From NCBI GenBank assembly GCA_012295275.1, contig CM022670.1, forward strand, positions 6,034,161 through 6,094,160: a stretch of DNA of 60,000 bases, given 5' to 3'. Below the pieces are notes generated by a model that saw only the letters and a list, made by a program, of their open reading frames with translations, was not told the DNA's origin and did not search any database. This document shows positions 42,030 through 51,600 of this stretch, one piece after another. Source of the stretch: Chrysomallon squamiferum. Lineage: Eukaryota > Mollusca > Gastropoda > Neomphalida > Peltospiridae. The translations under genes were made by a program, and so were the position numbers. Within the stretch, counting starts at the first letter, position 1. Each line of letters opens with the position of its first letter.

Positions 42030-42653
42030 CACACTATGTTCTAAAGCAGTGGTTAAAAATGCAATCAGTAATTTTTTGCCATAATTAATAAAAACCCAGA
42101 TTTGCCTATATTAAATATAAATTAATAATAACCAGTCAGTGACCATGCTTGCATAGAAAATATACATATTTTTTACAATTTTATTTGTACAGATGATTAG
42201 CTACTGATGGATTCTGGTTTAAAAAATATTTTTTGTGACGTATTAACTATTTCATGATGTGATTATTTCAAATGCAGTTTTACCTCATAAATCAACATCA
42301 TGGTGTGAATGTCCCGATTGTCTGAGATAAACTTCATCAACTGAGCATGTAATTCAGGCTTGTTAGTCTGTAAATAAACACTTTGTTTATTTTCTTCCAA
42401 TTTAAATAAAAAAAAATAAAAAAACATATGCTTCATGATTTACAGATTTGACAAAATATTTATCTTATGATGCATTTCATTAGTCATTTTATCATTTCAA
42501 ACACAATCCCAATACATTTAAGGCTGAAAGGATTTAGAGTTTATCATTTATTCCTGATTTAAAATATTAAATACACATTTTACCTGTTGTGAAGCAGAAA
42601 TTTCTTCATCATCAATAAGAAAACTTTCCTCTGGCACATCACTAGAAACACAA
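41071..42653 (-). CDS. SLX4: SLX4 exons 19-22: SLX1-binding C-terminal domain
   Basis: Exon 19 is acidic (VPEESFLIDDEEISASQQ). Exon 20 has ELHAQLMKFISDNRDIH and MMLIYE; exon 21 has PLELDWLKSKI and SMQKLMDFLDEK; exon 22 has CITFTMKK and a basic tail to TGA at 41071-41073. The sequence YEPLEL...LMDFLDxxCITFT is the hallmark C-terminal helix-turn-helix by which SLX4 binds and activates the SLX1 nuclease. All phases agree. Confidence 0.95.
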
Positions 42654-45600
42654 CTAAAAATAATTTTAAATGAGAAACCACGAAATCAATTTTCAGACCA
42701 TTTTTAAAATTTATAAACAACATGGTTTATTCACATTCTACATTGCACAGAAATTTAACTAGGTGGTATAAACATATATTTTATAATTAAAAAACAAAGA
42801 ATAAAATTAAGAGAATTAATAAACAGTCTACTGTCTCACATAGACACTTTTGTTTTGTGTGATGAAAAAAAAATGTTTGCCACTTTATATCTGTCTCAGC
42901 ACCTGTTGTGTTTGTTTTCTATCAGTGGTAACAATCAGCTACTGATATTTTCTATTACTGTAATATAAAAAACAATATGTCTGACAGTTATTATAAAAAC
43001 TGGGTTAAATGTTATTACATGAATATTCACCTGTTTGTTGATTCCTGTGATGACGACACAGAAAAATCTTCAGACAATTGGTGTAAATTTTTCTGTGAAA
43101 CTTTCTTTTCTTCACCCGTTTCTTTAACATCACTTTCTCAACTTCTTTAGTTTTTGTTTTTGCAGGAATTTTCTTTTTTTTCACTTTATCTTTACCGTCT
43201 ATGTTTTTTGCTGTTTTCAATGTTTTGTTTTTAAGAGTTTGTTTTACTCCAGCAGACTCAGTCTGTTTAGGAAGTGTGACTGAAACAGGTTGTTCAGTCA
43301 TTGACTCTGGATCACAATCACTGTCAGTTTCATCTGTGAAATAAAATTTGTTTTATGAAGATAATTATCTTTATTTTAATTGTAATAAATTACATATGCA
43401 AACACACAAACACAAATCAACATGTACTGCCATTCTAAGAGGGCTCTGTAAATAAACAGCTACTACTTTTTGAGTTTGTTTGATTGTGTGATGATTATTT
43501 TAAATTTATTGAATAGGCACGTGTAAGTATGAACTAAACAGTTAAACAGATCTAAGCACAAAATTGCAGACAAACTAAGAGAGAATTGCAAGACAGAGAA
43601 GTTTGGTTTAAGTAACAAAACAGAACTGATCATTAGTTGAGGTAGAAATAGTACAAATGGAATGAACAGACAGATTGACTGTCATACAAATATGTGTACC
43701 ACTGTTAAATTGATAAATCATCGTATCTACACAAACACTTTTTATTAATTTTTATTAAATTTAAACTAAACATTTAAAATAACTGAGATAGTAAAACATT
43801 ACATAAAGATTCAATCTGAACCACTTAACTATACTTTCATTTGAAGTAATCTGTATTCTCTATATTCAAAAACTGAATTAGGCAAATAGTTTATATCTGC
43901 TTCAAAATATAAATTTAAACAAAGTAATTAACAGACAGACAAAAGAACAGACAAAGAAATATTTACACTGGTGAGTTTTGTAGTAAATATCTTTTAACAC
44001 TAGTTTCATCTTCTTCTTACACATTGGTTTCAAGCCATACCTTGCTACAGCATTCTGAAATAAACATTTTTTATTTATTTGTTTAGTTTAAAATTATTAT
44101 TATTATTATTAATTTTATATAATTTGAAAAAATAAGATATCTTAAAATATAAAAATTAAAAACAAAACAAAACAAGAAAAACAACAAAATAACTACAGAC
44201 TGTTTCAGACAAGACCCACATGTTAGATATAAACATTTATTTTTGTTTAGTTTTTACTTCACTGTGTACAATAACAAACACAAGTTTATCACAAATCTTT
44301 CTGAAAGAATCTGGACAGGAAATTTAAATCTTATGACTTTAAAGTGCTTTTTGACTGGTTGTGATTGACTTAAACAAATGTTTGCCTATTTGCATGAAAA
44401 TAAAAATAAGTTTTATTAAGCAGTCTAGAGTGAGACATTAGCTGTAAGAGATTAAAACAAAACCTTGAGGTGTGGAGTTGCCATGTTGTCGTAATCCTGC
44501 ATTGGTGTGAAAGGTGATGGAGGAATCCAATTTTTCTCCTTTTTCGTTTTCTTTCTTTGAGGTGTTTTAAATTTACTTTCCTTGAAAATAAATACAAATA
44601 ATTTTTTATTTCTTGTTTTCATTATCAAACCTCAGTAATTTTCTGTTCACATAATAAAAACAGATTTACTATTTATTTTATTTTGTTATACATTTAAACT
44701 GCACATAATTATTATATCAGTTTATAATTATTCCCCAAAACAAATGCATATTATCTTCTTATAATTATTTCATTATGATTCAGTTCAAAAGAATCATAAA
44801 ACTAGAGTTATCTAAATATATAACACTTACTTAATATTTTTAAAATTTTTTTATTTTAAATGAGTACCCAAGTTTTTATTATTTCTCTATTTCAAATATT
44901 TTCTTCTTATTCTGTTTTCTTGTCTATTCATACAGAAGTGACAATCACATTATTTTACATATTATTTTAAAAATCTTCTTTGAACTTACAGAATTATCTC
45001 CCTTCTCATCCAACTGTTTGTTAGATTTTGTACTTTCAAATTCTGTGTCAGATGTGTCAGAAAACAGTTTCTGGGGAAAAAAAGGATTAATTCAAAAATT
45101 AATTCCATATAATTTACAATCTGTAATGGAGTTTACAGACTAATGCTTCTAAATGAAAATTTTATTTATGACTAATGATCAATTTTTAATAAGAATAAAA
45201 TATAAAAACCATAAAAAAAATCCAATATATTTTAAGGAAAGTCAATTTTTAAAAAAACATAGTACGGAAAATTTATGGAAAATGTAATTTTACTTTTTTA
45301 TTTATGACCCGATATCTCAGACATAAATGTAAATAAAACGAAAACCAGCAGTTATAATAATGTGTGATTAACTGACAATGAAAGTAAATAAAAATAGCTG
45401 TAATACAGAATAAATCACAACATTCTAATTAAAAACCTTTGATCCTGATGGTGGCCGTTTGTCCCTTGGTGTACATTTCACTTTTTTATGAGATGATCTC
45501 ACTATTTTCTCTGGAGATGATTCAACATCGGCATCAAAGTCATTAAACATCTCCACAGGACAAGCATCAAACCCATCAAAATCTTCCCACACATCATCTA

Positions 45601-48600
45601 CACAATTTGAGACAGATGATAAATAAATAAATAAATAAATAACATTAATTAACTAATTAAATATTTATATAAAAACAAAAAACTCTTTTTTTTTTTTTGT
45701 GTGTGTCAGCATTACAATGCTCATTTCATTTCATCTAAAAATGATTTAATATATCATCAAAAGAAAACAAAAAAAAAAACATAAAAAGTAAAGAACTTTT
45801 AAAAATAGATTCATAATGTCTGAAACAGTATGTTTGAATCTGTTCCATAATTGAAAAATGAACATCTCTTTTCATATCATATAAATTAAAAGTTTCAAAA
45901 CAAGTCCGCCAATAAATGTTTATATGACAAATGTATAACTTTTACTGTTCAAACAGACTATAAAACTAACAGATTATTTTCCTTTAACAAGTTTTAAAAG
46001 TAAACAATCAAAAACATTAATTAAAGACAAACTCTTACTAGACAACTGGTTGTTCTGCATACTAGTGTCAGTTTTGTTCTGTGAAGACTTCAGCTGAGGT
46101 GAGGAAGTTTGTTTGGTTGGCAGTGAAAGACAATCTTTTACAGAGGATACAGATTCCTCTATTACCTGAGAGTTGTGTGTAATAAGCTGAGAAGACTGAG
46201 TCTGTGTTAAACTTGTTTTAGCACACTTGCTGGTGAATGTTGGTGACAGATCAATGTTGGGTGAAGGTGACACACTGTCCAGATTATCACTCAGTATTTC
46301 AACATCTGAATCACAGCCATCTCCTGCCACCTGTCTTTCTTTTTCTAAACTTGTTTCATTTTTCTTTCTCTCTAACATTTGTTCGTTTAGTTTTGTTTCT
46401 TCTTCCTTTTTTGGTTCATTTTTCTCTTTAACTGAATCATCCTGTTTACCACTCAAAGAATTAAGTTTAAGTATTTCTTCTCTCAGATTCATCACAGGTG
46501 GTTGCACAAGATCTGTGTCAGAAGTGAAACCAGAGTTATATGACAGCAATCTATCAGATATCTCTGTAATAGCATCTTCACATTCAACACCATCATCTTC
46601 CATATTAGAACATTCAAATCTACCATGCAATGTACTGTTTTCTGATTTTTTTGTTTCAGTAGTAGCATTATATGTCTTTTCATCTTGCACATATGAACTT
46701 CCAAGCCTGTCATTTCTACTAAAAGTAGAGTTACTGGTCTGCTTCCTTTCCGTTTCTGTACTTTTCAGATAATCGCTTTGCATATATGAGTCTTCAAATT
46801 CATCACCCTGAGTTTTGTTATCTGCTTGCTTTTCTTCTGCTGGTGTCATCAACATGAATGCTGATCTCAAATACTTCTTCACATCGGGACTAACAAACAA
46901 AGAATCATCATCTACAACCCTGCACTCACTTGGACTTTTCTTATTTCCATTACCCTCGTCTGCTCTGACTTCCACTGGACTACAGCAGTCTATGTTACTC
47001 ATCTCACTAATCTCAACATGGAAAATTCTGTTTCCTGACACAGGAGTCGACATCTTATACTTCTTACTCTCTGGTCCCACCTCCCCAAACATTACACCAG
47101 ATTCAAAACCAAACGATTTCCTTTTTCTCCCTTCTTCTACCAGTCCGTTGATACTTTCTGTTTCACTTTTCTTCTCAATCCTTGATTCAGAATTAACACT
47201 ACACTGACTTGGGTTTGTATTAGATACTCCTTCAACATCTTCTGAACTATCTATCACAACATCTGATTTACTTTTCCTAGAATCTTCTGATAACATGCTG
47301 ACATTCTTAGCATCTGCAACTGATTTCAGTAATTCATTGTAATCAACTTCTAACACCACTGCTTCACATAAAGCAGATTTATCTGGTGTAACTGTCTTTT
47401 CACTATCTAACTCACTCTTAATCTCTCCACTTCTTTTAACAGGATATTTCGTTTCTCTTTCTCCATTTAAAGTGTCTTCCTCTTCATCTGATGAAATAAT
47501 GTAACACTTTTCTTTTGTTATTTCTTCTTCATAACTTGAATTTGTATTTTCACTGTACAAAATGATGTCAGGTGTTTCTAAAATAACTTTTCTTTTCTTT
47601 GACTGCTGTGAGTTTGAAATTCCTGGTTCATCATCACTAAAAAGCTCTTCTCCACTGTCAGCAGTTTGTTCTGTTTCATTCCTGGTTACAGCACTGACAC
47701 TGGACTGATTATTCATGGTTAAACTATTGTCAGTGACTTGTTCTGAACATTCAGCTCCAGTGTTTGCACACTTGGAGGCCTGATCAATGCCAACGTCTAC
47801 ACTATCAGACTCCTGTTTTCCTTCTACAGTTCTTTTTTCAGTTTTCTTTTCTAACACAATCTTGTCTTCATCAACATATACAAATGACTTTGGTGATTTG
47901 ATTTTTGAATTTTCTGCACACTCAGTACCAGACTGTGGTGTACAAATGTTAGACAGTGATTTTCTGCTGTGCTCACGCACGGAGTGTTTTACAGTTTCTA
48001 AAGATAGTTTTCCATGTTGTGACTTTTCTTCTTCACTGACCAGTTCTTCTGAACATGATTTCGAATTTTTACTGTCACCAGATTCAGAATCACTCCAAAC
48101 AACAATTGTAAGTTTTTCATTGCAACTATTTCCCTGATTATCGCAAGTTTGGTCATTTTCATTTTGTGTACCTCTTAATGTAGCCTCATTATCAATACAA
48201 ACATTGTACAACTCTGGCAGTTCTAATCTGAAATAAAAATTAATAAAGATCTGTTTGACTAGTTACAAATATGTGTAGGTGTATGTTGTATGTGTGTTAT
48301 GTGTTTACATTTTGTCTATCTAATTTTGACTGCGTTTATGTTTGTCTGGGTTTTATATGTGATGCCCATCTATTTAAATTTTTATAACTTATAAAAACCT
48401 CAAGTTTATTTAACTTGTTGGGCATTTAATTTAATATTCTGTAACTGTTAGCTTGAAACAAAATGTCAAAGGAATTCTTAAGTGAAATTTAAAACCAACA
48501 TTCAGATATTTATACATAGATTTATTCAATCATGCATGTACCATTTTGGTAGCCTTTGTGTGAAACATAAAATCATGTGCTCAAAAACCAGCTACTGAAA

Positions 48601-51600
48601 AACTATAAACTTTTAGTCTACCCCAACATTATCTGTTAATACAGTGACTTACCTGCGAGCTAAATCCAGTATCTGAGAGACGTAGTAACGATTGACAACA
48701 ACACTTCCTGAATACACATATTTCAAAACACACAACATTGCTTCTTTCGATACATCCATCAGATTTATAACATCACCTGGCTCTATCATCTGAAAATATC
48801 AAAGTTCTTATAGTAAGCAAAACACTCCTGTAAATGTTCTGTCATTACAAAAAAAATAATTATAATTATCAAAACAAACAGTTTTAATTTTTCAGATTAA
48901 ACAATTAAAATGAAAACATATAAAAAAAATTATACTTTCCATTATTTCCTAATACAATGATTTACAATTTAAATTTCAAATAATTAAATTAAAACAATTA
49001 TTTTGAAATTAGAATTGTTTAAAAGCTTTTTAAATTCTCTCTGTACACAAAGTTGTTTTACCTGTAACAGTTTAGGACACCGAGCTGACAGAAACACTTT
49101 GTGTGCAAACAGACAGACGTTGTTCATTGTTACTATAGTAACATCACTCCAGTGAGACGAGTTGACAAGACAAGCCAGTGAATTTGTCAAATTTTTAACA
49201 ACATTATCTCCAACTGGTATCTGAAAGCATAAAAACAATGAAATAGTAGTTCACGGTTTTAAAATTTCTATCTATTACAGCTGGATTATATTTCATCATG
49301 TTTGACTGATACTTATCACATAGCTGCATCAAATAAATGTTATATGTGATTCTAATGGACAGGTACTTAATTTCTGTTTTTGCTGAGATACAATCATTTA
49401 TAAATTTTAGGTGCATTTTTAACTGACATAATCAATCCACAAGACATTAAATTTTATCTCTCTTTTTTTAACAGAGCAGAAGATAACTATAAATGTTATA
49501 TTTATTTTCATTGAACAGAGAACAACAGCAAACTTTATATTTATTTTTACCAAGTAGAAGATAATTATAAATGTTAGTTTTATTAAGTAGATGGTATCTA
49601 CAAATGTTATCTTTATTTTTAATGAGTAGAAGATACCTATATGTTATCTCTGTTTTTATTGAGTAGAAGTTGAGTACAAATGCAACCAGTATTTATACTG
49701 GATATGTTACAAAACTGAAGCATTTGTTATATATTTTTACCTGTATTTCTAATGGACAGAGTCCACCATTTTGTGGCTTTTCATGTTTATTGGTGTTATC
49801 TATGAGTTCCCTTGTAGTTTTATACTTTTCTGTGTTGTCTATGAGTTCCCTTGTATTTTTATACTTTTCTGTGTTGTCTACGAGTTCACTTGTATTTTTA
49901 AACTTTTCTGTCTCATCTACGAGTTCACCTGTACTTTTATACTTTTCTGTGCTGCCTATGAGGTCACTTGTACTTTTATACTTTTCTGTGCTGTCTATGA
50001 GGTCACTTGTATTTTTATTCTTTTCTGTGCTGTCTATGAGGTCACTTGTACTTTCATACTTTTCTGTGCTGTCTGTGAGTTCACTTGTGTCTTTATACTT
50101 TTCTGAGCTGTCTATGAGTTCACTTGTACTTTTATACTTTTCTGTGCTGTCTATGAGTTCACTTGTGTCTTTATACTTTTCTGTGTTGTCTGTGAGTTCA
50201 CTTGTGCTGGTATTTGCAGCCAAATAAGCTAAAACTGCCACTGTCTGTGAAGACACAACCAAGTCTTCAGAACTTGCATTCTCCTTATCCTTCAAAATAA
50301 ACAAATACACAAAGTTAGAAAGAATATGTACTTATTTTTTATATATAATAAGTTATAATCTACCCAAATGTATCTTCAATACAAAATAAAGAAGGTTATA
50401 ATATGATAATAATGTTATAATAATGTCTAATTTGATGTTTTGATATTCTTAATAGCTTGACAAACAAAATCAGAATAAGCTTCCTTTGGATATGAGTGTG
50501 CAAAACCCCTCAAAAAACTTTACTGCTAGCTATTAAGAATGATCTAGAATACCATTAATACACAAAAATAACATCTAAAGATATTTTAACAATAAAAAGT
50601 GTTAAAACTGTCTTTCATTAAAAAAATTTTTTCAAATATTATTAATTACCTGCACATTTATTTGTTGATCAGACACTGGTTGATCCACATCAAGCTTTCT
50701 TTTTCCTCCAAGTGATAAACTCCTGCCAGGAATCTCAGATAACCTGTGCAGTTTACTGCCTGCAGGGACTCTACTGACCTCTAGTGGTGGCATAAGAGCA
50801 CTGGTATAGTAAAGGGAGACAATTTGGGATGGATCTGTCAAAGAATCTGCTAACAGTCCGGTCTTTTCCCACAGTGTGAGGTTCTGAAACATTAAGTATA
50901 GCACAAAAATCAACACAGTGATTTAAAATATGTAGTGAAACACAGACCTTTACATCAGAAAAATAGAGATTTAAGATTCATACCTTTTAACCAACCTGTA
51001 ACATTCAAACAATGTAGTGTGTGGGTAAATGTGAGTATGTATGTGTGTGTGTGTGTGTGTGTGTGTTTGTTGACATGACTAAGTATAAAAATGATGTATG
51101 TACACTTACCTGATTATTTTCCATGAAGGAGGAGAACACAGTTACTGCTGTAAGATGTGACAGTTTTGTTTTTTCAAATGCTGGAGTTGAAATAATGTCC
51201 TCTTCTTCATCCTGAAATTTACAAAATCAATCATTCTCTTACCACAGAACACTGTAAAATGAAGTTACAATTAACATCTTTGTTTATAAAAGAATATTTA
51301 ATATGAAAATCTAGCACAATATTGTAGTTATGTATTTTCTAATTTGAGATTTATTGTTAAACCTATATATATATATATATATTAAATAAAGATATGATGA
51401 ACTAGTGGACTTTGATAATAATGGCATTTCTGAATCTTTGTCAAGAACATTACAACAGATACCAGAGTACACAAGACAGCCTTGTGACTTTGAAACCTGT
51501 GTCTGAGTATAGTTGGAACAGGATATAACTATTAATAAACAAACCTGGGGTACAATGAGCTGTGTGACTTTGTTTGCTATCCTCTCATCTTTCTGTTGTT

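Noticed and set aside
43031-43333. A hidden short intron explaining the SLX4 frame switch
   Set aside because: The only GT-AG pairs that fix the frame would give an intron of about 30-40 bases, far below the other introns here.
46227-48137. Several plus-strand frames of 64-181 codons
   Set aside because: They are antisense to SLX4 exon 13, Ser/Phe/Leu-rich mirror translations with no splice or start context.
49670-50227. 185-codon plus-strand frame rich in SSLVFLYFSVL units
   Set aside because: It is the antisense of the 39-bp SLX4 minisatellite; repeat length divisible by three keeps all frames open.
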